Shown here: positions 34,301 through 45,109 of the stretch, piece after piece
Layout of the letters: the number at the start of each line of letters is the position of its first letter
Numbering within the stretch: the first letter of the stretch is position 1
Assembly: GCA_964036295.1 (NCBI GenBank)
Contig: OZ038464.1
Coordinates: 23,200,008 to 23,264,007 of the forward strand
Length of the DNA stretch: 64,000 nucleotides
Direction: 5' to 3'
Source: Plumapathes pennacea
Taxonomy: Eukaryota > Cnidaria > Anthozoa > Antipatharia > Myriopathidae
Program-made: the position numbers and the translations under genes
The notes under the pieces: generated by a model
Database searches by the model: none
Told to the model about the DNA's origin: nothing
The model's input: the letters and a program-made list of their open reading frames with translations, nothing else

Positions 34301-36811
34301 ATTCGAAGAGGAAACAAGAAAGGTAAGTAACATACAAAGTAGAATCTCAGCTAAAAGAATTCTACAGTGAACTCTCTGTAGCACTGGTGTCCACTTTAGA
34401 AAGAGTTCAGTTACAGAGAAACAAGTGAAAATCCGCAAGGACCAAATCTGCATGCTGTCCACTTTAGAGAAGTGTCTGCTTAGAGAGAGAGAGAGAGAGT
34501 TGACTATATACATTATTGAAGTGGCTAGCCAGCAACAAGTGCTGTACTCAAGAAGTCAATAGGTATTTTCTAAATGGACTCCTCACTTCCTTGATTCACT
34601 CTTTCGTTAGATCTTGTTGTTCCTCAAGGGCTTCACTGAAGACCAACGGAAGAAGTTGGCTTTTGTCATTGGCATCATCTTAGCAAATGGTAAGCAAAGA
34701 ATATCCATGCAATGTCTTGTGAGATAGGCCTTTGCTTCTTTGAAATATACCTGTCTGAACAGCATTCAGGAAACATCAGTTCATGTTATTAACAACAAAC
34801 TAAACAACTCAACCTAGTCTTTGCAATCTTAACCTGAAACTTCTCAAGCATTATATGGCTTTGATCAATCTTGCAGCATAACGGGCCGTTTTTGAGATTC
34901 CTGTTGCTTCTGTTTCAAAATGTGAGCTGGTGTGAAACCTTTCTTATGGAAATGTGTTTGATTTGCACGAAAATGAACATACAAGAGGTCTTCTATCGTA
35001 AAAGGGGCAAAAAAGCTTCTAAGCAATGCCTTCAAGGGTCTGATAACACTTCCAACTTTATATTATCAGGCATGGCCCCAGGAACCATCCTTTCAAGCTT
35101 GTTCCAGGAACAGATGGTGAAAGAAGGTCTGTTTTTGAAATCAGGAAGAAGACATGATTTACCTTCCAACTGAATAACTGAGTGATGGTGAAAGTGACCC
35201 TTGCAGAATCTGTTGTAAGGGCTGGGTTTGAATGAGATGAAAAAAGAATTAAGAAAGGAAACCTCAGTCAGAGAGATGCCATCATCAACAAATTTTGAAG
35301 CGGGAGATTCAGCCGGGGGTCCGGACCCCACTCGGTCAAGGGGCGTGGCTTACAGGGTGTGGCTCATGTGGGTGGGGTGGGGATAGCCTGGTAAGCTAAA
35401 ATTTAGAGCTGAAGCTGAATTTGTCAAAAAAGTAAGTTAAAGTTACACCTTTTTCTAGCTATTTTATGTCATTTATTAGTAAGGAAAGTTCTAACTAGTG
35501 GGAGATTGGCATGATTTGGTGGGAAACAAGGTATGTATACGGGAGATTGAATGGCGTGGCTATGCGGGAGACCAGGATATAAGGCACATGTATGTGGGAG
35601 AGCTGTGCATAAAAGCAGGGAGTTGGCATCTTTTTCTGTCATGAAGTGAAGGTCAGAAATATGAGAGATGTGGGGTGAGAAAAGAATAATATCTGATACA
35701 GCTGTAACTTCAGCTGATCATTCTGCTCACTCCCTCTGCAGGAATATCCCTCCAGTTTGTGACCCAAGTTTTCCAAACCTGGCTGAATGAGCGGGATATT
35801 AGCAACCTGAGCTCGGCCCTGAAGAAGGCAGAACTGGAAAACAAGCTTCTGGTATGTTTATTTTGTTGTCGTCCAAAGCCCATTGCATATTGCATTGTGA
35901 TGTTACTTAAGTTCTTTAAAGAGCCTTACATAACTCAGGATTGTAAAATCATGCCCTATCACTACCACGCTTCACTTCTTATAAAAGAAAGCAGTACAGC
36001 AACTGAACCTCTGCTGAACAGCAGTAAAAACTAGGCTCTAGCATACAAGTATACTGGGAGGGATTGGGGATGAAAGAGTAGTTTTACAGCAGAGAGGATT
36101 GCACAGAGAGAACTCAGCAGAGAGAATCCTTTAGTTTACATTTTCAGTTGAGAGGTCACACCTTTAGTTGGCATTTTTACTTTTCAGCTGTTCTTTCCCC
36201 CAACCAAGCAAACACCAGAGTTTTTCCAAATGCATTTCACTGCACATGGACTGGAGAAGTTGAACTCTTTTCAGGTAAGTAATGTTACAAGTCGAGTGAT
36301 TAGAGGTGATTAAACTGTATTACCAGTACATTTGTTCTGTTTTTCTGAAAATCAATTATGTTCTTGTTTAGAAAGCACAGCAGCATGCAAGTACTCGAAG
36401 AGAGTTTACAACTCACCTAAAGGAGATGCTGGAACAAGAAACTCCTGCCAAAGAGATGATTGAATCCTGCAAAGAAGAGATGAGGAAATCTGAATTGCCA
36501 GAGGAGGATGTTGGATTCTTGGTAGGTAACATTGTTTCCCACATGAAACATGTGTACAATATTGACATGTCCATTCATTAGCATGAAATGTGTGTACAAG
36601 TGACATATACACTTGGTAGCTTAGTTTTGGTTGGTTACATGGTTGGTAGGCTATTTGTGTGGATAGTATGGACATGTTTACCAGCCAGAGCAGAACTCCA
36701 ATGAACTCCATAAACCAGGGTCTAATAGAACAAAGTTCCAGTAAAGTCAAAATTATCAAAATTTGGTATATAAAACTTCCATCATACAAGATGACACACT
36801 CCCGGGTTTAT

Positions 36812-36842
<31 letters not shown>

Positions 36843-37920
36843 CTTTTCTTTTCTTTTCTTTTCTTTTCTTTTCTTTTTAGTCACTGTCTCTCTGCAAAGT
36901 AAAAATGTGGCAACAAAAAAAGCATCTAACTTTAGATTTTCTTTCTCAGATTTGGAAAGTACTGATGCGTAATGTTGAGTGGAACAAGAAGGAGGAACTG
37001 GTTGCTGAACAAGCTTTGCGCTACCTGAAGGTTTGCTGCTATTACGTTTTGTAATCTTGTAATGAGTACACATTCTAATATATCAAAGCTCCAACTTTTT
37101 TTGGCCTTCCTTTACAACATTGCCTTCTAATTCAAAACTCATCTCTTTTTACAGAACTATGCACCACTACTTGGGGCTTTCACTACCCAGGCAAAGTCTG
37201 AGTTGAATCTTCTGGTTAAAGTGCAGGTGCAGTAATTTATAATGATGGTTTATGGTGTGATGTTTACATGTACATGGAAGCTGGATTTGAGTAAGACTAA
37301 TGATTACTTACATACTCTTCTTTTTACAGGAGTATTGCTATGACAACATGAACTTCCTGAAGGTGTTCCAGAAGATTATCCTGCTCTTCTATAAAAGTGA
37401 GTTACTGTTTTCATCATGCAGCAACAGTTTGTTTGGTTTTCTTACTGGAGGTGTTATGTTGCAGCTGATGTATTGAGTGAGGACAGCATCATAAAATGGT
37501 ACACAGGAGCACATTCAGCCAAGGGCAAAAGTGTTTTCCTAGAGCAGATGAAGAAAATGGTGGAGTGGCTGCAAAGTGCGGAAGAAGGTAACTTGGAGAA
37601 GAAATCTGGTGTTGTCACGCATGTCTTGCACACCTGTCCTATCAATATTTGGAGATTGACAGTGACAATGATCTTCGCAGTTAAAGGGGCAGTGTCATGA
37701 AATGTGCATGTGGGTGCATTTGGTCGAATCTTGAAAACATTCGCGCAATGTTTTCATATTTTAAAATCCAATATGGTGTCCCCAACCACAGTGGATCTGT
37801 GCATGCCTGCACATCTGCCCCTTTAAGAAATTGTGAACAGTTTATTTGGAGATTGCTGACTTTGTCACTGAAATTTGCTTCCCTGCAGAATCTGAGTCTG
37901 AAGAGGAAGATGACGAATGA
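31378..37920 (+). CDS. BZW1: BZW / eIF5-mimic protein (W2 domain translation regulator)
   Basis: Fifteen coding exons: 31378-31438, 32494-32576, 33023-33116, 33753-33859, 34257-34322, 34611-34689, 35070-35126, 35742-35851, 36188-36274, 36372-36521, 36950-37030, 37155-37226, 37330-37396, 37465-37587 and 37889-37920. All splice phases close, giving 422 residues (human BZW1 419). The protein begins [14 protein letters not shown], has the MIF4G-like helical repeats ([20 protein letters not shown]), then the C-terminal W2 domain ([37 protein letters not shown]) and an acidic tail [13 protein letters not shown] proteins bind eIF2/eIF3 and compete with eIF5, raising start-codon stringency. Invertebrates usually have one gene, so BZW1 versus BZW2 is not distinguished. 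A probable 5' UTR exon ends at 30829 and AATAAA is at 38021. Confidence 0.95.
32062..32207. mobile_element. Small inverted-repeat element in BZW intron 1
   Basis: Ends CAGTGGAAC and GTTCCGATTCACTG are imperfect inverses. The inside repeats a phrase of the type TTAATACGGCCACCTCGTTA. The left flank is not a clean TA, so the superfamily is only guessed as Tc1/mariner-derived. Confidence 0.45.
32770..32880 (-). repeat. Dispersed repeat, copy 1 (AAATAAGCCCC family)
   Basis: Read on the minus strand, this segment runs from ACTGTAAATACCC through CCTCCCCCC and AAATAAGCCCCCC into CCATTTTCATG. It aligns by eye over about 110 bp with 62310-62430 on the plus strand. Confidence 0.65.
34365..34506. mobile_element. 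Tc1/mariner-like MITE, copy 1, in BZW intron 5
   Basis: It starts CAGTGAACTCTCTGTAG after TA and ends GAGAGAGAGTTGACTA before TA. The interior matches the copy at 48345-48532 closely (AGAAAGAGTTCAGTTACAGA and AATCTGCATGCTGTC shared). Slightly degenerate ends and a GA-repeat expansion mark it as older. Confidence 0.75.
37681..37827. mobile_element. Inverted-repeat element in BZW last intron
   Basis: Ends TTAAAGGGGCAG and CTGCCCCTTTAAG are inverted copies about 147 bp apart, wholly inside intron 14. Short size and absent coding capacity suggest a MITE. Confidence 0.65.
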
Positions 37921-38626
37921 CACTTCAGCATACCAAAGTCAAAGTATTAGTGGACCACCACCATCTTTTGTAGGATGGATGTAATTCATCACTGTAGTTA
38001 TTTCTTTGTAATATGCACCAAATAAAATGAGTACATTACCAGTACATGTGTTCCAGTCTGTGTTGCTTTTCTTGGGTTTAGTGTGGGAGAGACATCTACA
38101 GATAGAACTTGATCACATTCAGGAGCCACATAGTTATTACAAGTTGGTGATTGTTTAATGACTTGATTTATCTTGATTGATGTATAAAATACTTTATCTG
38201 TGTATTACAATGTACCTTATGGTGACATTATTTGTCCAAAGGCTTCAACATACCAGCCAAACGGGAATTAAGAACTGAGAAGTGAACCTTTAGTGAACAC
38301 TTTATCAAAAACAACAACAACAACAACAACAACACTTGTTACTAGTATTTGACATGCATTCTCTAAAATTGTCTCCCCTAATTGCAATCGAAGATGTACA
38401 TGACTGTAATACAGTACTGTACTGCTCACAGACATTTTAACCAAATAACACAAGGAATCTTCCAATTCTTGTGAAATGCACTATTATCAGACAAGGATTA
38501 ATGGTTGTACTCTTGTTCACAACAGACTTCTTTTTTCTTGGAGTCTGGCTTTACTAAAAGACACATTGTTGTAGACATCAAAAGTCAAGAAGTTCTTCAT
38601 AAAATGAAGAGAATTCCACCACCAAA
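37921..38626. other. Convergent 3' regions of BZW and MRPL45
   Basis: This contains the BZW poly(A) signal AATAAA at 38021-38026 and an AAC simple repeat at about 38308-38334. No gene was recognised. Confidence 0.6.
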
Positions 38627-41429
38627 TTATGTGGAGGTTGCTGCATCAGCAAGCATCCTTTGCTTCTCTTTAGATCCTGATTGTTTTTGTTGCACTTGTG
38701 CAGGCGGCTTGCCGCAAACTCTCCAGGAGCTGTATTTACCCACCAAGTGTCTCTCAAATATAACAAAGTCTACAACTTTCTTCACAAGTTTGTCATTTCC
38801 TTTAATGTGTCTGCCATACTGATCTTTGACAGCCATAACCTGAAGAAAAGATTGAAAATATGATCACAACTAACACCCATATACTTATAGCAAGTTTTTT
38901 GCTTGAATCTGTCACCCATAATTTGACTATTAAACTTTACCATGAATTACAGACTGAACAAAATTTGAATGACAGTACAGTATAAGCATTCTTTTGCAAG
39001 TCTTGAAAAGAGCCACTGTTGTGCTATGATTTCTTACTGCAGATCATGTTCTTTAGTATTAGATTTTTTCAAAACAAAACTGATCATTGCCTTACTGGGA
39101 GAACTGGACTCTATGAGGAAAAGAACCTCCATTCTTTTACAAGGCCAAATTCAAATGAGAATGGTTGACTATGGCCGTACCCTTGTGGTATAATACTAAT
39201 TTTTCCAACTTTATTATGGATATTTTTTACAGTCAGCTTTTTATTTCAAAGGTGATGCTTGAAAACAGGATTTGGTAAGACAATAAGTATTGTACCTGTT
39301 CAGTGTTCATTTTCACAGTTATTTGAGCAAAGAGATTTTGCTTTTCTCCAACTGGAGCCACTCGCACATGCACAATCCTGGGACGTTCAACTGTTGACAC
39401 AAGCCGCCAGTGAAGGTGTCTGTCTGTTGGAAAGTACTCCTGTCGCAATGCCTATAAATCCATACACAACAACAATAATAACATCAAAGGTGAAATCTCT
39501 GGTCATTTGTAAAGTGGCATGTATCTTCTTTACATATAATTATACAAGTGTACTGAATATTCCTCTCCTGGTTCAGTCTGCATGGGTATATGCTAATGCT
39601 GTAATGAATGTGTTGGCTGGCATTTTGAGCATTAGTCCTTTGTAAACACACTCTCTGATGTCAACACCTCTACGCATTCTGAAATTAGTTGGTCTGAGCA
39701 CATACATGGTAGACTGTTCCAGTAGCAAGCTCCTGTAATCTCTTTTTATCCTTCCTAAACACAAATAAAAAAGAATTGTGTGACACACTAACAAAACTTG
39801 TAAAGAGATTATTGTTCTCCATAAAGCAGTGCACCTGGACTCTTACCTTTCCAAAGCTTTGTTGACCTCGATAAAGATATCTTGAGCTTCCTGTCCAAAT
39901 TCTTTGACTTTGAAAGGCTTACAGTGTTTTTTGACAAAGGCCAAGCTGCAAGTTACCAAACCATTAAAAATTAGTTATGGAACCATTCCTTGATGTGTTT
40001 TTGGCTCAATTCACCTGCCGTGGCACCAGTATCCAATTCTTACATTTACCTGTATACAGTCCACAAGCCCATCTTGAAAGCTTCCCATCTTTGTTTTATG
40101 CCCTACAATATAAATGCTTTAGTTATTGAGACTGATAATCATTCTGCCTTAGATAGGTTAGTATCCTTGACCTCGTGGGCTCCAAACGTATTGCACAAAA
40201 GAAGTCTGACTGGCTGCATAAGGGACAAAACGCAAGTCGCATAATGTACAGAAGATATATAGTGTATGAGAGCATCAGTAGAAAGAAGAACGAATTTAAA
40301 AACATGTGATGCTCAAAATTATGTATGCTTCTTACTGTAAGAGTTAAAAAGAAGGCTTTCTTCTGGAGGGGAACATAGTTGCTGATAATTCCACCTGAAA
40401 ACACAAAAAAATATCTCTCAAATGAAGACCTCAACTTATCATCAAGGGGGGTCCCCTATAGGGTTCTTAGATCCCATCGTCCTGACTAATTTTTCCTATC
40501 AATCCCATGCCTAGGCTCGATTACCAGCCGCTGCCTTGGGAAAGTGAGCCCGCAAGACCGGACTCAAGAGAGCAGCAGAAATCGAGCCTATCCCATACCT
40601 TGACAGTTGATCATCAAACCCCATAGCATAATGCTGTTATTAAAATGAAAGTTTTGGTTTCATGATGAGATGTATGCTTTACCTGGGGGTAAACAATGGG
40701 AGAATGCTCAATATATACCTGGGCTGTCCAGATTCATAGGACGGTCAAGTGTCTTATCCTTTGCCATATTCTCAATCTGTGGCCTCATTCCCATAACATC
40801 CTCTCGTTGCTTGGACATGGGGTTGACTCTCTTGCCAAATGGTGAAGATTTACTGACTTTAGTCCTCACTTGGATTATAAGCAATGGTGACAATGCTGAA
40901 CTTGTGCTAAGCCCCTGAGAACCAAAAAAGGATCGGCCAAAGCACTACTGTAGATTAACTTGGAGGGGGAGGGGTTGCACAGTAAAGGTGGGGAGGGGAA
41001 AGGAAGGGGGTTTTACTTGACCCAACAGGCCTCTTTCATGTGACATCACTGCAGTCAACTTATGGAGGTCAACAACCAAAACTATTCTCCCTGCTGGCAA
41101 TCAAAATGTAGTCTCGCATGCATGTAAATACAAAAGAACGTAAATATGGAGATCTTAAGAGCAAATCTGTGACTCTGTTTTGACGTAAAAAGTAAATTGC
41201 CATGTTAAAAAAAAAAAGAAAAAAAGAAAAAAAAGCACGCGCAGAGGCCACTCTTGAATTGAGCACATTGATTGAACTGCATGAGGCGAATTTTTTTAAG
41301 TGAAACTTATTAAACCGAGATCTGGTCATATTATAGCTCTTTGATGAGTATACGCGCTATACAGATACGCAAACACACCTGGGATCGCCAGCATGTAAAG
41401 AGAACCTTATCACACAGCACGGCCGCCAT
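38627..41429 (-). CDS. MRPL45: Mitochondrial large-subunit ribosomal protein mL45
   Basis: Eight exons on the minus strand: 41429-41379, 40914-40719, 40394-40336, 40102-40050, 39945-39847, 39754-39706, 39451-39296 and 38839-38627. Phases close to 291 residues (human 306). The N-terminus is Arg/Lys-rich and low in acid residues, fitting a mitochondrial presequence, and continues into IIQVRTKVSKSSPFGKR, comparable to the VRTK segment of human mL45. The C-terminal Tim44/MBA1-like fold is clear: FKVKEFGQEAQDIFIEVNKA, HLHWRLVSTVERPRIVHVRV, AQITVKMNTEQ, MAVKDQYGRHIKG and VVDFVIFERHLV. mL45 sits at the polypeptide exit and helps anchor the mitoribosome to the inner membrane. It is divergent from NDUFA4-A. 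Exon 4 is short and less certain than the rest. Confidence 0.9.
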
Positions 41430-41595
41430 TTTGATTATGGAGCTGCCAGGCCGAAATCATTTCAGGGACAGACTGGGGGCGACTCCCCCCGAGGACCACC
41501 ATTTTTCTTGTCCGCCATTTTGGTCGACGTGAGCGAGCTTTCCCTCGAAAACTTCATCGTTCTCAAGGTTCCTCGGATTTGTTTGGAAGTTAAAC
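41430..41595. promoter_or_regulatory. Short divergent promoter, MRPL45 / NDUFA4-A
   Basis: Only 166 bp separate the two start codons. It contains two CCGCCATTTT blocks, one at the MRPL45 start itself and one at 41513-41520 running into TTTTGGTCGAC (41518-41528). The latter motif also precedes both first exons of NDUFA4-B. No TATA box is seen. Confidence 0.7.
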
Positions 41596-42711
41596 ATGGT
41601 TGTTGCTTACTTAAGGAGATATCCCGAGGTAGGGATTTGTCAAAACAATAATTCCATTACTTATAGAGCGAGGAAGTTGCAGACGTTCAAAAAGTACCAT
41701 ATGCCCCATGACGGGTTTAATGTGTACTGGATGCTTTGAAGAAAAGGGAATGCTATTGTGATAATTTGCTCGGTTCAATTCGACCGTGAGTGGTCATTTA
41801 CTCGTTTATAACCTATCATTTATGTTTGATTTCTTGATACGTCATATCTGCATTTTATGAAACACGATACAGGCCTTTTCCCGAACAGTGGACCATTTTC
41901 CAGTCGTTGGATGATGATTTGGGAGCTTTTTTTTACCTCTTTAGATGATGATTTTTTTTCAGAAAGGAAACATGGTTTCTGTTTTTTAGGCTCGTTTTGT
42001 TTCTGATGTATTCCAAATTTTATTTAACAAGATGTTGCATTCGTTTTTTCCAGTTAACTCCACTGTTTGTGACAGTTGGTTTAGGATGTGTAGGTGCAGG
42101 ATATTACATCTTCCGCCTGGCAACCCACAGTCCAGATGCCATGTATGTATTCACCCCTCCCCATTCCCTAACCCTAACCCCCTCCCCCACCTTCACCACC
42201 TCATAAATCTCACTAACAATCTTGTCCAAGCTGTTCTCCAAGAAGTTTAGTAAGCAAATCATCCATTATGGAATGAAATCTGTGTTTTGTTTATCACCCT
42301 CCCTTCCCCCCCCCCCCCCCCCACCCCCCTATGATCCCCACACCCCAAAAACCTGTGTGACTTGCATCCAAAATTATACACTCTTCTTTGTATGAAATAC
42401 TCATTTTGTATTCCTCCTATTACCAACTATGATGTACCAATATTTGAAACTTCATGGAACTCATGGAAGTATGTTATTAATTTCTTTTCCAGCTGGGACA
42501 GGAAGAACAACCCATATCCTTGGCAACGAGTCAAGCATAATGAGAATCTAAAGGTGAGGGGCACTTTTTATTTTTATCACTGAGGCAGAAGATGGTTGGT
42601 ATAGTTTCCATTTGACTACTGACACATTATTTTCTTGTTTCATTTTAGTTTTACAGCAGGAAAGACTTCAGCAAGCTTGAAAACAAGAGGCCTGATGTTG
42701 AACTTGACTGA
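41596..42711 (+). CDS. NDUFA4: NDUFA4 (cytochrome c oxidase-associated subunit), copy A
   Basis: Four exons: 41596-41628, 42054-42142, 42493-42553 and 42649-42711, giving 81 residues, the same as human NDUFA4. A basic N-terminus (MVVAYLRRYPE) precedes one membrane helix (LFVTVGLGCVGAGYYIFRLA). Then comes the family signature NPDxxWDRxNNPxPW, here SPDAIWDRKNNPYPW, and a soluble tail FYSRKDFSKLENKRPDVELD. NDUFA4 was first assigned to complex I and is now placed in complex IV of the inner membrane. A second copy is at 53931-58883. AATAAA is at 42892-42897. Confidence 0.93.
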
Positions 42712-43385
42712 AATCTAAACAAGCAAGACTTCTCTTTTCAGTGATCTTTTGGCATATGTCAAATATTACATTTCTCAATTCCTTGTTATGTGCCATAACT
42801 GTGTGCAAATTTGAAACTGGTTGCAACTATCATGGTGTTTTGGAGGATAAAGATTACTTCACAATTCTGTAAACTTACTCGTCTGTTGTTCAATAAAAAA
42901 AACAGTGGTTTGATAGTCATGCCTTGTCATTGTGTGCCATCTAATAATGTATGTGGTAGTTTCCTGTCTTACCATCTTTTGAATTGGAAATGTACTAACA
43001 CAACATGACATAAACTTTCTTTCAATTTATTTGTATTTACACAAAAAAAATGTAGTTGTGCACAAATGAATGGAACAGTAAAATATATATCAGTGTATAT
43101 CAATTATCAAAAATAATAATAAATTATTATTATTTGAAAAGTACAAGCTCAGTGATGGTGTTGCAAAGATTTTGTAAGTGCAATAACAGTAATTTTGCTT
43201 TTTGACTGGCCCATGTGTCATTGCACTGAGCAACAGCCAATGTGGGATAAAAAAACCTCTTTGTTTTTGGTCGTTGTTGAGATTTTGTTGTGTCAGGCCT
43301 GATGCTCAAAAACCTGGACTGGAAAGGGAAAATGGTCACTTTCATCCTGCCAACTGAGGAGGTGTCCATCTCTTCCTTGGCCTTA
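42712..43385. other. Convergent 3' regions of NDUFA4-A and the AlkD-like gene
   Basis: Plus-strand AATAAA at 42892-42897 serves NDUFA4-A. Minus-strand AATAAA at 43026-43031 may serve the AlkD-like gene. An 80-codon leftward frame at 43130-43369 showed no family and lies in the likely 3' UTR. Confidence 0.5.
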
Positions 43386-44195
43386 TTAAATCCCTGAAAT
43401 GTGCTTCGATGCCTCTCTGTAGCTAAGTTTGCTCAAGGACTGTTTATTTCTAAGCAGGTAGGACTTGACATTTTTAGCAAAGAATCTGGCATGATTCCTC
43501 AGTGCCCAGCCAATAGCCTTTTGAATGAAGAACTCCTTTTCGTGTGCTCTGGAACTGCAAAATTTAAAGAGCATCTTTTGGTCCGTTTCCTGCTTATAGC
43601 TTAACTGATGCAAAATAGCTGTGCGCCTCAGCCACATGTTCTCATGTTTTATCCATTCCTCCATCAAGGGCCTTCCAGCAGACGGGTGTTTCTTCACCAA
43701 GAACCCGACAGTATGGCTTGCGATCATATCCACAGTATCCCACCAGGACTTTGTCAAGATCATATCTTTAACACAAACAATATTGGCATCGAAATCGTGG
43801 GGATTGTCTGCAAATGTTTTGATGTGCTTGTCGATATAGTCAAGAGCGAAGTATTGAAGCTCTCTCTCGGGCTGTTGCCAGAGCAACTGCACAAACTCTC
43901 GCATCTCCGACGGGTTAAGTTTCTCCTGCAAGAAATGCTTGCTGAGGGCTCTTCTCTGTGGTGACTTGAGACCAAAGAATTCAAACTGCCCTTTCAGGTA
44001 TTTTTTCATTGCGCGGCCGTCTGTGGGGTTTGCATTCTCCTGGAAAGTCTGAGAAACCCTTTCGACCAAATATTGCACTGAAGTGCGTGTTTTCTTTACC
44101 GCATGTTCGCCCAGATCACTGGAACAGTGTCGCTTGCCTCGCTTGCTCATTATTTTCTTCCACTCAAGTGAAAATATGCTTGTTATGTACTTCAT
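43386..44195 (-). CDS. AlkD-like DNA glycosylase (HEAT-like, alkylated base repair)
   Basis: A single uninterrupted frame with no intron. The first ATG is at 44195 (269 residues); the next, at 44150 (MSKRGKR, 254 residues), is the likelier start, being Lys-rich and close to bacterial AlkD length (about 237). The frame remains open above 44195 but without an ATG. It is a helical ALK/HEAT-repeat protein of the DNA_alkylation family. Numbered from 44150, residues matching the AlkD DNA-binding and catalytic set are all present: Trp137 and Asp141 in KSWWDTVD, Arg176 in WLRRTAI and Trp215 in QKAIGWALR. AlkD excises cationic N3- and N7-alkylpurines without base flipping. A basic nuclear-type N-terminus fits nuclear action. 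The absence of introns among multi-intron neighbours suggests retroposition or acquisition from bacteria. It is divergent from GARS. Confidence 0.88.
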   Translation of the reverse strand: MKYITSIFSLEWKKIMSKRGKRHCSSDLGEHAVKKTRTSVQYLVERVSQTFQENANPTDGRAMKKYLKGQFEFFGLKSPQRRALSKHFLQEKLNPSEMREFVQLLWQQPERELQYFALDYIDKHIKTFADNPHDFDANIVCVKDMILTKSWWDTVDMIASHTVGFLVKKHPSAGRPLMEEWIKHENMWLRRTAILHQLSYKQETDQKMLFKFCSSRAHEKEFFIQKAIGWALRNHARFFAKNVKSYLLRNKQSLSKLSYREASKHISGI

Positions 44196-44308
44196 GTTAA
44201 TTAGGATGAAGCGTCCGCAGGGGCCAGCGTCGTCTTCGAGTATGCGCACAAACGCAAACGGAAGCTGGCGAACCAACTGTTTCCTCGTGGCACGAAAAAA
44301 TTATGTGA
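44196..44308. promoter_or_regulatory. Short divergent promoter, AlkD-like / GARS
   Basis: Only 113 bp lie between the first ATG of the leftward glycosylase gene and the first in-frame ATG of GARS. If GARS begins at 44498 the gap is about 300 bp. Exact start sites cannot be seen. Confidence 0.5.
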
Positions 44309-45074
44309 ATGAGGCAATTGTTGTCTCTAGGTCACTTTTTGTTCAAGAGTCCGATTTATCGATATAAATTACTCGGTTTTCAAACGATTATTAGGGGAGC
44401 GGTTGGAGCATTTTTCTCTCAAAACCGCTTGTTTGTCAGTTTCGCTGCGAGAAATTTGCGAGTCTCTCTAATCTCGGTAAAAAATCGCCGATTGAAGATG
44501 TCTTCTGACGGTAATGCAGCGATATTGGACGGTCTTCGAAAACGTGTGAAGGAACAGGTACGTTTGTTTGCCTTTTGACTGAAATATTATTCCCGCTTTT
44601 TCCGTGGAAATGTTTGAATATTTCGCCGTTCTTCCATATTTGGAAGTTCCACACATTTATCGACGGAAGTGAGAAATCTTTTACAAATTGAAATTACCAG
44701 CCATATTTATTTTAATAGGAGATCTATGTATAATATGAAAAAAAAAATAAAAGAAAGAAAAACTGTGCTAAAATACATATTCGAATGATGGGGAAGCTCC
44801 TGCACATTTGTATAAAAAAGGCATTTGAAATATTCCAAAGATATTGCATCACCCTGAATATAAGTCAGTGGGGTTAATATTTAAATATTTTAACATATTT
44901 TAATATATCTGCTGCTCCTTGGCAAGTTCTCAATCTAAAATACAGTGGAGTGTCATGGAACTAGATAACCCCAAATTTATACACATTAGACATGCAAACT
45001 TTCAGGTCTATATCCACAAAATGTGATGCTATATTTTGGTGTATATGGACCAGCTAGAAACTTTACATTTCTAC

Positions 45075-45109
<35 letters not shown>

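Noticed and set aside
34871..35173. 100-codon ORF overlapping BZW exon 7
   Set aside because: Lies mostly in intron and its frame around 35070-35126 is explained by the BZW exon.
43130..43369. 80-codon leftward ORF downstream of the AlkD-like gene
   Set aside because: Out of frame, no family, lies in the likely 3' UTR between two convergent genes.
44196..44276. Upstream extension of the AlkD-like reading frame
   Set aside because: No ATG lies in this part, and the residues do not align with AlkD; ATG 44195 or 44150 is preferred.
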